DNA of 64,000 nucleotides from Sequoia sempervirens (GCA_007258455.2 VDFB02000001.1:11034202-11098201), one strand, 5' to 3'. Shown: positions 48,715 through 62,600, numbered from the stretch's first letter. Numbers and translations are program-made. The notes: a model not told the origin generated them from the sequence alone.

Positions 48715-48781
48715 GCACAACGTTATATATATATATATATATATATAGCGTTGTGCATATATAATATATATTTATATGCAC

Positions 48782-48812
<31 letters not shown>

Positions 48813-50093
48813 CGTTGTGCATATAAATATATATATATATATATACAGAATCTCAGCATAAAGATTGAGCATTGAGAAGAAAAATCATGAACTATAGTTT
48901 GCAAAGAAGAGAAACCCCAATTTGAAAATGAGGAAATTATGCAATTTCTTTCAATGCATACAAAAGAATGAAAAGGTTTTCCCAATCTTCACAGTTTTGC
49001 AAACAATTTCAAGCACTTAGTATTAAAATTCTAGTGATAGTATTGTCATTTTTCAGACAAGAATCATGAAAAGAGAATAGAAAACCTGGATATTTCGCTT
49101 CTAGTTGTAGTTGCTCTCCAGGAAGATTCTTCTCTTTGCCTCCTCTTGAATTGGTTTTCTGAAAAACTTCTTCTTCTTCTCCCCTTTCCTGTAGCTTCAC
49201 TAATTCTTCATTTTTCTACTATTTCCAAAGATTCATTTTGAAACCTCTAATTTTGATAAATTGCACATTTTCTGTGCAGCCATTAGAGAAAAATTGCAAA
49301 GCTTATTTTCAAGAATGATTTCAAGAACAGTTGCCTCTCTCGGGAAGTTCTTTTTCCTTTTAATAACATTTCACTTTTCCATTTCCTACCCTAATCTTGA
49401 AAATATTAGATTTTAAAATAAGAATGATATTTAATTTAATTGCATGTAAATCCCCTTTTGAAAATATCTATCCAATAATAAAATAATTATCTTCTAACTA
49501 TTAGTTAACTTATTAACTCAAAGATTAACACAAATTAAAAGAAGAATAGAATGCATAAGCATTTAAATCAAAATCTATAATTAACTATAATTAAAATTTA
49601 ATTACTTTACTTTATTATACTTATATTTTAATTTAACTAATCATTAATTATTTGCAAATAATCAAATAGTCATACAAAAATTATAATTCCTAAATGCAAT
49701 CTATATGAATATAAGTGCCTATGTGTGATCGAGAGAACATCCTGCTTTGTCCTGTCAAGAAGCTAACCTCCTCTCCTTAATCACACCCTTGGTCTTCAAC
49801 CTCTTGCATCTCAAGTGCACTCAGGCACACAACAATAACTGAATTAGTATCGCATAAAGATATAAATCAAGCAATATAATACATAAATTCAAATATTTCT
49901 ACTCTATTTTGCTTCATCTTCAAGGTAAAACACATTCAATACTATTCAACTTTTTATAATTTAAATAAATACTTTCATTTATCTCTACACCAAAACACCA
50001 TAATATTCATTATTACTCTACCACACACATCAAGTCATATAGCAAATCCACACAAAACCAAAAATAACCTGCATTAGGGTCTGAGACGTGACA
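46414..50093 (-). repeat. 5' LTR of inner element
   Basis: 3,680 bp, collinear with 38144-41760. Differences are mostly single-base changes and microsatellite length (TA tracts 48603-48845). In minus sense it would carry the promoter of the element. Confidence 0.92.
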
Positions 50094-50098
50094 TAAGC

Positions 50099-50540
50099 AC
50101 GAAGGCCTTTTGAGTGTCTTCAAGTGTTTAGAGGAGATTGTGAGAAATTTTATGCAGGTTTTAGAGCTTGGATATTGTAACAAGGAAATTTGATTGCTTG
50201 GTAACATTAATAAAGCGGTCCTACTTGAGAAGCGGACCCAGAGACGTAGTCCTGATTGGATGAACTTTGTTATCAACTTGTGTGTTCTAATCTTCTATCT
50301 TATTCTTCTATCTTCTATCTATCACTCTCTCCATTTCTTTTCATTTTTCAATTCAAAATTTGATTTATAATTACAACATTATAGTAGTTGGATAATCTTT
50401 TCAAGTTCTATAAAGTTTAATGAACTAGTTTTACATTTTCAATGGTTAAGAAGCATAATCACGCAATACTACCTGGATTGGGAAAAACTGTAATTTGAAT
50501 CAATTTACAAGTTAATTTTGTAAACTCTAATTATGGATCA
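50099..50540 (+). repeat. Left LTR of outer element, second part
   Basis: Continues the LTR after the nested element and matches 53846-54276, ending ATGGATCA. ORFs on the minus strand here recur in the right LTR and are shadows. Confidence 0.85.
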
Positions 50541-50543
50541 AAT

Positions 50544-50558
50544 TGGTATCAGAGCCCG
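50544..50558 (+). promoter_or_regulatory. Primer binding site of outer element
   Basis: TGGTATCAGAGCCCG, three bases after the LTR end; initiator tRNA-Met type. Confidence 0.88.
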
Positions 50559-50675
50559 TTTTGCAAGAAATTGCATAAGTGAATGTTAACCATGTTGAAA
50601 CTAAAGCAAGGAGAAGGTGCACTTACAGAGTTCAACCTAGAGATTTGAAAATGAAGAACTTTTCCACGAGCAGAG

Positions 50676-52715
50676 ATGGTAGCTGAAAAAAGTCCTATAG
50701 AGCTTGATGAGAAAGCTTTCCAGAAAGAATTTCTCGAAATGAATGCTATGGTGGAAGTTCTTTTCCAAGAAAGACAAGAGCAACAGAAGAAAAAGGAACT
50801 CAAGAAAAGAAAGAAGGAGGAAGTTGAATCCTCATTGAAAGAAAACAAAGGTAAAGGAGTAGGAGGTGGTAGTGACCCTCCTGAACCTCCGTCCCCATCT
50901 TCTTCATCATCTTCATCCTCTTCTTCCTTTTCATCTAACTCTTCTAAAAAGGAACAACCTATGAAATCTGAAATTAATTCACCTTTGTTGAAACTTGATG
51001 TTAAATTTGATTTGCCAATGTATAATGGATAACTAGATGTAGAAAAACTTGATAATTGGATTAAACAAATTGAAGTTTATTGTAGAATTCAGAAGTTTAC
51101 TGAGGATTCTGAAAAATCCCAATTAGCTACTCTTCGCCTAGGAGGCACAACTTTAATTTTGTGGGAGAGTAGAACACAGGAGGATCTAAGTCATTATGGA
51201 AAAATTATTTCTTCTTGGTTTGAGTTTATAGTTGCATTAAAGAAACAGTTTTATCCATTAGGGCATATAAAAAAAGTTGTAATGAATTGCCAATCATTAA
51301 GACAAGAGAAAGGACAAAGTGTGAAAGAATATACACAAGAGTTTAGGAAGAGGGCTTTAATTTTGGGCATTCCTTTATACACACAAGAAACTTTGTTAAA
51401 GTATATAGGTGGATTATAGGAAAGTTTGAGACATACAATACTTATGTTTAATCCAACTAACATTGATGAAGTTAGTGTACAAGCTATCCATTTCGAAACA
51501 AGCTCAAGGAATAGCCATGACAATCTGTTGATGAACTCAAGTAAGCATAAAGGAAGTAAGAAAGGGCAAGAGAAATCACAACGAACAACTACTGTAAAGA
51601 AAGAGGATGAAAATCCTTATTGCTCACATTGCAAGAAGGAAGGGCACAAAGATGCAAGATGTTGGAAACTACATCCTGATCAGAAGCCAAAGTGATTCAA
51701 GGATCGAAAGGGTAAGCAGAAGACTGAAGCTATCGTGCAGGATCTCGGATCCGATTCCAATGATGAAACCAAGATCTTAGTTGTGGGTATCAAAGGTAAT
51801 ATTCCTTTTGTCAAGACTAGTTCCTATGCTTCTTCATCAAAGTGTAATGAAGTACCTATTGAAATTAAGAGGAATGAATTGTTTCATATAAGGGCTATTT
51901 TTAAACAAACTAAAATTGATACACTAATAGACAATGGGTCACAAGTTAATCTTATCTCAGAACAAGTTGTTAAGCAATTGGGATTAAAAACAACTCCTCA
52001 TCCTAAGCCATATCCATTGGGTTGGGTGCATGATAATGCTTGGCTACATGTGTCAAAACAATGTAAACTTTGATTTGCAATCACATCCAAGTTTGTAGAT
52101 GAGGTAGAGTTAGATGCAATTCCGCTTGACATCTGTGGGATGGTTCTAGGTAGTCCTTATTTGTATGACATAAAATCCATTTTCTATAGGGAACATAACA
52201 AGTATCATTTGTTTAAGGATGGAATTGAATATATTGTAAAATCTCATCACATGGAGAATGAAAGATTTGTTGTAAACACAAGGCATATGAAAATGATTGT
52301 AAATGCAAGCGATGCTTTAACCCTTATGTTTGTAACAACTAGTGATACTAAGCATGAGGATTCAGATCATGATAAGGTGTCACAGACATCACACTATGAG
52401 GGTCAGTTGCTAGAAGAGCTGGCAGGCCTTCAGCCAGAGGTGGTAAAAGAGGGTTTGAATGTTTCATTTTCTAACATTGTTCCTATTCAAGAGATCCAGA
52501 ATGTTGATACTATTTCCTTCACATCAGTGTATTCAATACTGTTTCTTGTTATTCTGCTAGTTATTTCTATGTGGATGATGAATGTGACAGTGAATATTGA
52601 TGAACATGCGGTTGATGATATCAACAAAGCTATCTCATATTTCTTTGTGTTTGTGATGGGTCAGATGTTCAAAATTTTAGCAGGAAGGATAGATGATACT
52701 GGGCAAGTGGGGTGA
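50676..52715 (+). pseudogene. Gag-protease polyprotein with hydrophobic tail
   Basis: A single 680-codon frame with four stops (TAA 51030, TAG 51417, TGA 51693, TGA 52071) and no frameshift. In order: a charged N-terminal region with a Ser run (about 50895-50945), the gag core (about 51050-51420), the zinc knuckle CSHCKKEGHKDARC (CX2CX4HX4C, about 51618-51660), then the protease-like domain with LIDNGSQVNLIS (about 51920-51960) where Asp-Ser/Thr-Gly is usual. GWVHDNAWLHVSKQCKL and LGSPYLYD follow, both typical of conifer-type gypsy proteins. After about 52300, where RT should begin, there is instead a region with a strongly hydrophobic segment (VYSILFLVILLVISMWMM, about 52528-52581) and a stop. 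Supports a non-autonomous gag-only family. Confidence 0.82.
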
Positions 52716-52772
52716 CATTTCCCTAGCTCAAATTGTACATAAAATAGATTTTTGGAGGTCCAAAAGCTTCTC

Positions 52773-52784
52773 AATGGGGAGGAA
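52773..52784 (+). promoter_or_regulatory. Polypurine tract of outer element
   Basis: AATGGGGAGGAA abutting the right LTR start TGATCC. Confidence 0.8.
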
Positions 52785-54276
52785 TGATCCAGGTGGATCC
52801 AAAATACCTAAAAATTTCATAGTCTCATAATTCATCTAATTTTACATCATTGGAAAGAGCTCGCTGACATGATCCTAACGCAATTTGAACGGGCTCAAAA
52901 GGAGTTCGAATGCAGAAGTTATGTGCAGTCAAAGGTTTTGTCAAATAGGCGAATCAGGTGGTCAAAAGGGGTGAAAATTTGATCTCCTCAAATCCAAGTA
53001 AAAACCTCGTCATGTTAAAGGGATCGTCAATATGATTTTGATGCCTTTTGAATCACATCAAACGAAGTCCGTATGAGCAAGATAGAGCCGGTCAAAGTTT
53101 TGGTCAAACTTAATCAAAATGATGATGTCAGCATGTGACGTGGCAGGTGGTGATGTGGCAGGAGTAGTGAGTTGGCACTGACATGGTGGAAAAAAATAAA
53201 AATGGATTAAATCATATTGTTAAAGAAAAAATATATGGCTTAAAAATTAAAAGAAAAGGGGAGGATTTGGTGGGATTTTATCCCTTAAAATCCTCTTGCC
53301 TTGCCCATAAAACAAGGAGAGAAAAAAATCCATAAAATCATATTTCAACAATTAACCCCTTTAAGCCCAAATTATAAGGGGCTTAAATAAGAACTAAAAT
53401 AATTCATAAATATTATTAAAGGAATAAATCCCGAAAGGATTAAAGGCTTGAATTATAAGCCATTCTTTTAAAAGGGATTTTATTATCCAAAATTATAAGA
53501 GCTCATAATTAAAGGGGTTCGTTTTTTTATTGTATGGCTTAGAATTATAAAAGCCAAAGGGGTATTTATTTTTGAAGATTTGTAAATGGGATATTAGTGA
53601 TTTTTATTGTAAAAGGGGGAATTATGAGGATTATGGAGATTTGTAAAAATCATATGATGTAAAAATGGGAGATATGCAATATTTTCAAAATAATATGGTT
53701 AAAGCCATATTAGCAAATAAATTTGTATAAAAAGGGGTCTTATTTTCTTGTAAAGGTAGTCGAATTTTCTTAGAGAAAATTGTAATAGGGAGAATTAGTG
53801 AAGTTCATTTTGGAGAAATAATTCTTTGGAGGAGAATATTGTAAGCATGAAGGACTTTTGAGTGTCTTCAAGTGTTTAGAGGAGATTGTGAGAAATTTTA
53901 TGCAGGTTTTGGAGCTTGGATATTGTAACAAGGCAATTTGATTGCTTGGCAACATTAATAAAGTGGTCCTACTTGAGAAGCGGACCCAAAGACGTAGTCC
54001 TGATTGGACAAACTCCATTTATCAACCTACGTGTTCTAATCTTCTATCTTCTATCTATCATTCTCTCCATTTTTTTTCATTTTTCAATTCAAAATTTGAT
54101 TTCTAATTACAACATTATAGTAGTTAGATAATCTTTTCAAGTTCTATAAATTTTAATGAACTAGTTTTACATTTTCAATGGTTAAGACGCATAATCACGC
54201 AATACTGCCTGGATTGGGAAAAACTATAATTCAAATCAATTTACAAGTTAATTTTGTAAACTCTAATTATAGATCA
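52785..54276 (+). repeat. Right LTR of outer element
   Basis: 1,492 bp, TGATCC...GATCA, uninterrupted; shows the empty target site of the inner element at about 53841. Confidence 0.9.
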
Positions 54277-54783
54277 ACGGACCAGTACCACGCCTGAGAA
54301 TAGCAAGAAAATGTTAAATTTGCAAAAAGTAGGGGTTTTATTTAAAATTTCTTCACAATACAGTGGATCTCTACTTTCCTCGCCTTCACAAGGCTCTTTT
54401 AAAGATGTTATGATAGTTTCTTAACCTCCCCTTCAGTTACAATTGACCAACAACCTTCCCCTTACAAAATGACTCTTCACATTCCACTTTTTTTGCATTT
54501 TGCAATTTTGCACAATGACAATATTTGCAAGATTTTGCAACATTTGATAACTTGACCCCACAATCACCTAGAAACCTATTTTAATGAATCAAATGCATTA
54601 CAAATGGTCCAAGCATGACCTCATTACAATCACAACCTGGCTAAGACTCAAATTTTCAAAAGTGGCCTCATGGAGGCACAAAATTCACATGATGCCCTGC
54701 ACCACTTCACCATTAGACACATTAGGTAAGAAGTTTGTGAGCTTGGGCTCACAATCTTGAACACCCGAAATACTAAGAGGGGG
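54277..54783. repeat. Tandem ~1.4-kb repeat, copy 2, part C
   Basis: Resumes with ACGGACCAGTACCACGCC as at 35689 and includes about 130 bp (54475-54600) absent from copy 1. Homology fades after about 54700. Confidence 0.75.
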
Positions 54784-56489
54784 TGAATCAATATTCTCCA
54801 AAACCACTTAAACATTTAAACATTCATTCCACATAGCATATTCAATTTGTAGTAGGAAAGGAAAGCATGAAAACAACCATCAACATAACATAACACATGA
54901 ACACCAAATTTTTAAATGGAAAATTTAAAAAGGGAAAAACCATGATGAGGATTAGCTCATAATATATTATGACCAGTTATAAGATATTGTTATAGTAATA
55001 AAGTCATCACCTAATTAATTAATTAATCATTAATTAATTGGGTCACTTTATGCTTTATTACACTTAAGCTAAACTTAGGAGTGTTTTTATTTCATTATTT
55101 GCTTTTATTAATTAGTTGCATTTTGCATGATTAAAGCTTTATATATTAGAACATGGTTTCTCATTCATTCCTATGAGGACACTTGTCATGTTCTAATCTA
55201 ACCCTAATCGAGGGTTAACTTTCATCCTTTTCATAAGGATTGATTCATTGTAATTGTTTTTTAATTCTCTATGGTAGCATATTCACGACAGTTGTTCACA
55301 TAATGCAAAATTGGTGTTTTCATCAAATATGAGTTGTAGGGAAATCATATCTTTCTTATTTATTCATAGTGTGGTAGGTTTATCGTTGTAGGTGATTCTT
55401 GGAGCTGTGGGAGTACATCCATCAACTCTAACAAATATTACATAAGTGTTCGTTACAAGTAGACTCACTGTCCAAGTGGACTCACTACCCACTGAAATAA
55501 TAAAAGATACAAGAGAGAGGTGGCTTATTGCTAGGATTTGAACTGTTACAAATGTGTCTACAACATGTTGGGATATAGTTTCATTAAAGCTCAATATACC
55601 GACATCACACACTTCATACTGATTTGCACTAGCACTTGGCTCTAATTTGCATTCTCCTTTTACTTGCACAATTTGCATCAATTGCACATTATATCACACC
55701 ACTATCTACTAAACATAGAAAAATATCTTACATATATATCTACTTCATCCAAAAACACCTACATCAATTAGGTCAGCCTAATTAGATGTATTATACAAAA
55801 TGTAACTTTTTGGCTCAACATACACATATACACCTTCATTCCATGAATCAAAACCTATAACAAGTCCAAATAGGTCGGCATTGACCTATAATAACTCCCT
55901 TATAATGGATCAATACATATTCAAACTCTGCAATACTCAAAACTTATTAGGTTGACACCGGTAATGACCTAGCAACAAAATTCATCAACTGTTCAACCTC
56001 AAACCAACACACATACCTCAAAACTTCATGTCACTTGGAATATATGTGCTACTGACACCTATCAACATCTCTACAAATTCTCAATGCTAGATACCAATCC
56101 ACAGAAAGGTGTGGATTCACCAAAACATGCACATTGAACTAGAAACACTATCACTACCAAAATCTAACTTCTATCACTCATAATTTTATCGACATAAACC
56201 AAAACAATGTCAAACTATGAATATAAACTCCTCTAATATCTAAGAAAAATACATGAAAATTGAAGAGAAATATTCTACACAGTAGACCAGTGTGGACCAA
56301 AATATCAGATGTCTTGTACACAAGAAACTTTGTTTTGATACAGCCAATTTTCTCTTCATCTACCTTCACTGAATCAAAATTTCTTGCAAATTTCCATTAG
56401 ATGACCACCTTCAAAAATGTTCAAGCTATATAGAATGATCTACACAAAGATCTTCATACCAGATCACAATGTTGACATCAATGACAACA
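54784..56489. mobile_element. LTR-like sequence, 1.7 kb, orientation unresolved
   Basis: Plus strand TGAATCAATATTC...GACAACA; minus strand TGTTGTCATTGATG...ATTGATTCA, so both have TG...CA ends. A purine tract (AAGAGGGGG) precedes it on the plus strand, suggesting a plus-strand 3' LTR. Yet the minus-strand start and the TTCACCCCCTCT motif resemble known minus-sense LTRs. No partner LTR in the window. The minus-strand ORF 55364-55687 has no recognisable domain. Confidence 0.4.
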
Positions 56490-57018
56490 TTGTACAACAT
56501 ACTATGCAACTTGTGCTCATGCTTTAAGCTCATACTTCATGTTCATGTTGCCAATAAGCATATCAATGGCAAACTCCTTATTCTTCCAACACAAAAAATT
56601 AATTTATTTCTCCAAAATTTCCAACAATTCACTGAAACATTCACCTTCTTACTCACCAAAATTCTTCTCACAATTTTCCAATCACCACTATAACTGCACA
56701 CATATCCATACCAATATTATGGAAATTAGGTATTCCCATCATCTTCTCATCTACATTTATTATTGTTTCTTTGAACTCTCCTTCTTGCATTCTAACATAA
56801 TTATTTTTTATTTTCTACTCCACAACCATTAGTACCTACATGCCTTCTTCTACTCTCTTCAATTATTTTTTTGTGCAAAACATCATACACTTCACAATTA
56901 CAAAAATTATATAAATAAAAATTTATCTCATCTTTTATGGCTATTGTAGTTCTTCCTCCTCTCTTAGCTGAAAATTTCAATTTCATCTCTTTCATGACCT
57001 CAAAAAGACCTGTTTCAA

Positions 57019-58380
57019 TTATGCACTCCCTCTTTTATTTTTCTTATCCTCTTCCTTCACTATCCCAATGGTTGCAAGCTTTGGTATGATTGTAAAACAC
57101 ATTTTCTCTTCTTCTAAGTCCCTTAAATATTTCTTCTTGGAAACAAAACAAAAATTAGAGCTGCTCGCCACTTCCTCTTCTCTATCCTTCAATGGATTTA
57201 AAATATATTCTTTATCATCCTTCTTTATTGCATATGTATTCAATCTACAATCATAAACAACTTCTCTTCCAAATTGGAATAGTCTTCCCAAAATAACATG
57301 ACATGCATCCATTGGTATCACATCACATAATATTTCATCTTTATAATTACCAATTTCAAAACTTACCAAAAATTTATCAGTGTTACCATTGTCCACAATG
57401 ACTTTACAACACTTTCCATCTACCTTACACCTTTTTATAAATAAATTTATTCTTTGGATTGGTTTCAGTTTCTCTTTTTCTAGATTCAATAGAATTCTTT
57501 GAAACATCAATGATATCCTTCTTTGGGATCCTCCCCATGCCTTGGTGAAGTTAAAATTTCATTTTCAGCTTGTGCTACATTCAATCTTTCCTCTCTTCCC
57601 TTTCTTCCATCATGCTAGATTTTTGTACATTCAAATGCTTGGTGTCTCATCTCTACACATTGGAAACATGTAACATTGAAAATTCTTCCTCTACCTCTTC
57701 CAAATGATCCTCTTCCACGAGAGTAATCTCCTCATCCTCTTGAGAAGTACCCTCTTCCTTTGTCTTCTTGGGTTCTTGCATGAGATGTGCTTGCTTCATC
57801 TCACTTATTGTGATAACTTTAACCACTACTAGGATATTCTTTTTCACATGAAAACCTACCTTTAATTTGAGAGTTGTTTTGTTTCCTTCTTAGTATTTTC
57901 TCTTTTTCCTTTAGTGCATATTGATATGCCTCTTCAACACTAGTTACTCTTATCATGCACATCTTATCTTGAATATAATTATGTATTCTATTCACATACC
58001 TCAATACTTTTTCCACATCATCTGCTACAACTTTTTTTCCTTCATCCTCAGCTATGATCTTATTTTTTCCTTCTTTTACCTTCTCATCCTCCAAAGGACA
58101 CTCAACTATTTTTGTATCCTTCTTTTTTTCCTCTACCTCTATTGCAACCATGTTTACTATGCCTTTAAAAATACATACTTCTACTGTAACTTCCTTACCT
58201 TCTTCCTTTTTATTTTCATCTTCCTTTTCATCCTTCTTTCCTACACATAAAATAAAATTAGGAAAATTTTGTGACTCACTATTTCCCATCTTTTTTTTTT
58301 TTTCTTTCCTTCTATTCTCCTCCAAGGCATCCAATCTCCCAAGTATCTCTGCACATTTATTCTGAATTCTAACCTAACTT
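57019..58380 (-). pseudogene. Ty3/gypsy gag-protease remnant
   Basis: Minus strand. A lysine/glutamate-rich gag part (58334-57819) ends in a segment like VTSVEEAYQYALKEKEKILRR, which is usual before the gag zinc knuckle. An RG-rich stretch and the knuckle CFQCVEMRHQAFEC (CX2CX4HX4C, about 57625-57670) follow in another frame. The protease then lies at 57510-57019 with IVDNGNTDKFLVS, IGNYKDEILCDVIPMDACHVILGR and a YDCRLNTYAI strand. Roughly 35 residues usually present after the active site are missing, and DNG replaces DSG. At least two frameshifts. No reverse transcriptase is found at 56490-57018, so the element is truncated. Confidence 0.75.
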
Positions 58381-58678
58381 TCTTCCTCCAACATTCTCTC
58401 TCTCCTCTCAATAAAATATTTTTTTAAAGCCTTACCCAAGGCCAAGCTCATACTCTTCAACATTTTGGAAAGCACTTTCGATGCACTCTCAATCTACAAC
58501 CACCTCAATGTCTTCATCTCTCAATTGTTCAAGACTCTTCACACACATAAAAAAAAAAAAAATAGGTTGGACTCAAACAACACCCACTTCTTCACTCCTC
58601 ACCTACAGGTCTTGGTGTAGTCTACCTCACATTTGATGCTTTATCCACACACTTAAAACCATTGGATTTGATACCATT
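58381..58678 (-). mobile_element. Leader region and primer binding site of the gag remnant
   Basis: TGGTATCAAATCC on the minus strand (58664-58676), two bases after the LTR, is a mutated initiator-Met primer site. The rest is the untranslated leader up to gag; a poly-A run lies at about 58549-58562. Confidence 0.65.
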
Positions 58679-59097
58679 TGGTGTAGATCAAATCTATGTG
58701 AGTTTCATTAAACTGACACAATTCACAACGAAGCAATAACATGAATTGATAAAATATGTGCAAGTTTTATTAAGCTAGAATAATTTGCAACCAAGCAATA
58801 ACGTGAATTGACAATTTCATTTGTCAATCAAATTTTAATTTAAATTGCACTATATTTCGATGACCACTCAATAAAATAAAATTCGTTCTCACATCCAGAT
58901 TTACACATACAATGGAAGATTGAATTCAACTCAAATTTATTTATTCAAATTCATATTGCATGAATCAAACATTGACAATATTTATTCCCAAAAGTCTTAT
59001 ACAATTCTCTCCATTTTATTTAACCCATTCTCTATCACTTTATCTATAGTTGCACCCTACTATTATATTTTAAATCTACACTATTTAATTGTCATCA
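58679..59097 (-). mobile_element. LTR of the gag-protease remnant, 419 bp
   Basis: Minus strand TGATGACAATT...GATCTACACCA. It is followed on the left by the primer site. On the right (upstream) is a purine tract AGAAGGGG, so the same LTR also looks like a 3' LTR of whatever lies to the right. Confidence 0.65.
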
Positions 59098-59665
59098 CCC
59101 CTTCTGTCATACCTGCAAATTTTAATTGGTTTTTTTCTTCTTTTCTCCACCTTGTTTTTTTTTTCTCTTCTCTCTTATCTACTCAACTATCTCTATCTGG
59201 TTTTATTTCATTTACAATTTAAATTCTTATTATTCAATTCCTTTGTAGCCAACCCTCTTCATTCTGGAAAGATTTTCTTAATTTTTATCTCTGCTCAACC
59301 ACACAACCCCCCTTTGCACTATTTTATATCAATTTTATGTTTTGCTTCTCCAGTCCTCTACCTGGCATGATCCCCCTTAGCAACTCTTGTTCACTAGAAT
59401 TAAACCAAAAGTTTTTTATTTTTTATTATCTTCTCAAGTCACAATTTCTCACATTCTCCAATTTATTACTACAAATTAAAATATTTAAATTGTTGTTATA
59501 TATTAAAGAGAAACTATTTCAAAATATTCCAAATATATCAAAAAAATAATTAAGGTAAGTATTTAATATCCAACAAGAAATACATTTAAATTCTAATTTA
59601 AATCTTCCTTGGTTTTATTTTAAAACTCAAATATTTTTCATGTTTTGATTGCCTCTCCTTCCATA
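59098..59665. repeat. DE repeat, uninterrupted copy
   Basis: Joins in one piece the two segments separated by 27.6 kb at 642-913 and 28518-28860, crossing the junction at about 59300-59316 ('acaacccccctttgcac'). ORFs here are pyrimidine-tract artefacts. Confidence 0.8.
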
Positions 59666-59689
59666 TATTCCATATGATCATTGTAGGAA

Positions 59690-62600
59690 CTTCAAACAAC
59701 AAATTAGCCTAAAGAGACCCTTTTAAAAGCTTCAATCAACTCTAAAAGAGAACATTGATTCTTGATGAGAGGAGGCAATGCCCACTTAGTTTATCGTAGA
59801 ACCAAGAGCAACATTCTTGTGCTACTTCACATTGTATTCAAATATGGTTGACCATTACCTTATTATCTTCATATAGGAGACAACGTTGTAGACCCAAGAA
59901 CCCCAATTTTTAAAACCTATTTCCTATTAGAATGTGACTATGGAGGGTGGAGGTCAAGCAAACTCTCTAACTTTTGGTAGTGCATTGGGCTCCCAACAAG
60001 GGTCTTTTGGACAATCTTATTTTTCCTCTTGTTATATAGTCGGTAACCCATCTTGGTCGATTATCTTCTAGATTTAGCACTACACCATATGATTTCATCT
60101 TATTTATTTGACAGAAATTTTTTTTTTTGAAATCTCCCTCATAAGAGCTTCTTTACTTTGGGGGTGTAGAATGTAAAAATATTTCCAAGTGAATTCAAGG
60201 CCACTATCTTCGTTGTTGATTATTAAGTAATCTTGTCCCTTTTCTCCATATGCATTATCATAATGTGGATGCCATCTTTGATCCCAAGGATATCAAACAA
60301 GGGGCTATGTTGATTCCATAAATCAAACCAAAATGAGGCATAATTTCCATTGTTGATCTCCCATGTCAAATGTTTTATGATAATCGGGCTACTTCTCATC
60401 GTGAAATTCCATAGTTGTAATCCATTTGGGCGGTTGGTAATTGTTAGAATGTGTTTATTATCTTCATCATACAATTAGTTATCTCTTAAGATCTTACTCA
60501 AATGAGAGAATGTATTTTCAAACATCCTCCAAGTGATCTTATCCCCAAGAGCCTTGTTCTACTTTTGAATATCCCGAACATTAGCACCTCAACTATTCTT
60601 CCCTTGCTTAACCTTGTACCAAGCAATCAATGGGATGAGCTGGACTTCATTGGATCCTTCCAAAATGGATTTGTGATTTATTTTCTAAACTCTCTTTCAT
60701 ATTTTGTGGTTAATTCCATACATGAGAGAATATATAGTAATGGAAACAATTATGTCTTTAAACATAGTAATTCTTCTAGCTAGAGACAACCAATGACCTT
60801 TCCACATTTCTACTTTCTTTTTGCATGACAATGGTGTTCACTCAAATACTTGTTCAAACCACTCTATGGGACAAGGGTATTGCAAGATATAGACTAGGGA
60901 GAGAGTCAATTCCAAATCCTAGGGAGGCAACTCATTTTGCATTAAGATGGTATTTTGGTAATGAAGAAGTATATCCTTGAATTCTCTCTATTTATTAATT
61001 TTCCTAAACATCGCACATGTATTCATCCATAGTTGATTTGATGACTTTAGTTTCTTCCATTTTAGGTGATTCATGGAGGAGAGTGTCATCAATAAATAGT
61101 TAGTGGGTGGTGGCAAGGGTGTTACATAAAATAAGAATTCCTTTCCATCATCTAGAGCTAGCTCTTTGGGAAATTCTTCTAATTGGTGCCTCTTCCATAA
61201 TCACAAAAAAAAATGGGGAGATAGGATCCCCTTGCCTAATACCATGAGTCACTTCAAAAAATATACATTGGGAGCCATAAAAAATAATGGAGTATCTAGT
61301 AGTGGACATGTAGGTAAAGATTCACTCTAACCATCTGTGATTGAAGCCAAATGTTTCTAGGATTTTTATTAAAAAACTCCAACTGACCCTATCATACACT
61401 TTGCTAATATCCAACATTTGGATAATAACTTTTAATTGTATTTTTAATGGAATGGATTGTTTCATGTCCTATAATGATTCCATCAGTTATTTTTCATCAA
61501 GGAATGAAGTCACTTTGTTCTTGTGAGATTATATTTGGAAGCACAATTTTCAAAAAAAAAATCATTATAATGGAGATATAATCTTATAGATTGTGTTGTA
61601 GAGTGAGATTGGTCTATAATCCATTAATGAGGAGTAGTACAAACTTTTTGGGGATGAGGAAAATATTCATATTATTAAAGTATGATAATTTTACCATATT
61701 TTTTTGATTCTTCAACAATAAATTCCAAATATTATTGCCAATGAATTCCTGGAAAAATTGGTAGAAAGAGGTTGGGAATTTGTTGAGGTCTGAGGCTTTT
61801 TTGGGGTGCAACTAAAAAATCATCACAAGATTATTGAGGAGATATTGTTGTATAATGGCTCCACCATATCATTTGCACCTTGAAAGTTTTGAAAGCATTT
61901 GATCACTTCTAGTTGTATATTTTCATTCTTAGTCAACATTCTACCATCATTTGTGATGTTGTGGGAATTCATTCTTTCCCCCTTCTCACTTTTGTGGCAT
62001 TATGTAAAAACTTTATATTAATATATTTTTCTATAAGCCATGTTTCTCTAGACTTGGATCACCAATAACATTCCTCTTGTGCTAAAATTTTGTTATGTTT
62101 AGCTAACAATTCTTTCTCTCTAAGATAGTCATTCTGAAACATTCCATTTTCTATAACCTTTTCATTGAGGGTCACCAATTCAGACTCTATCCTTTCCTAC
62201 TCTTTAAAGATATTTTTGAATGATACCTTATTCCATATTTTTCAGTTGCTATTTGAGGTATTGTAGTTTTTTTAAATATATCTTTTTTTTAACCACATAG
62301 ATTCTATGGTTTTGACCACCATTTCTCCAAAGGGTATTTTATTTATACATTTTTGTACCACATATTTTCAAAATGGAGCTAACATTTTGGAGGAGGTGGT
62401 CCTTTATGAAGTGTAGATCAATCAAAAAGTGTTCAAAATTAAAAAATGGGTCTAATATGGGATTCTCGAAATATGGAGAAATTGATCCAATGTGATAAAA
62501 GAAAGAATCAGTCCAATCTTTCTATATTTTTTATGAACCTATTTATTTTTTTGTTCCATGTGAATTTGTCATTGGACAGAGTGACATCAATGAGATTATT

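Noticed and set aside
50544..50558. Possible tRNA-Met gene piece
   Set aside because: Only the 3'-end complement of the tRNA is present; its position after the LTR makes it a primer binding site.
57921..58365. Plus-strand Phe/Ser/Leu-rich ORFs suggesting membrane proteins
   Set aside because: Antisense of the Lys/Glu-rich gag on the minus strand.
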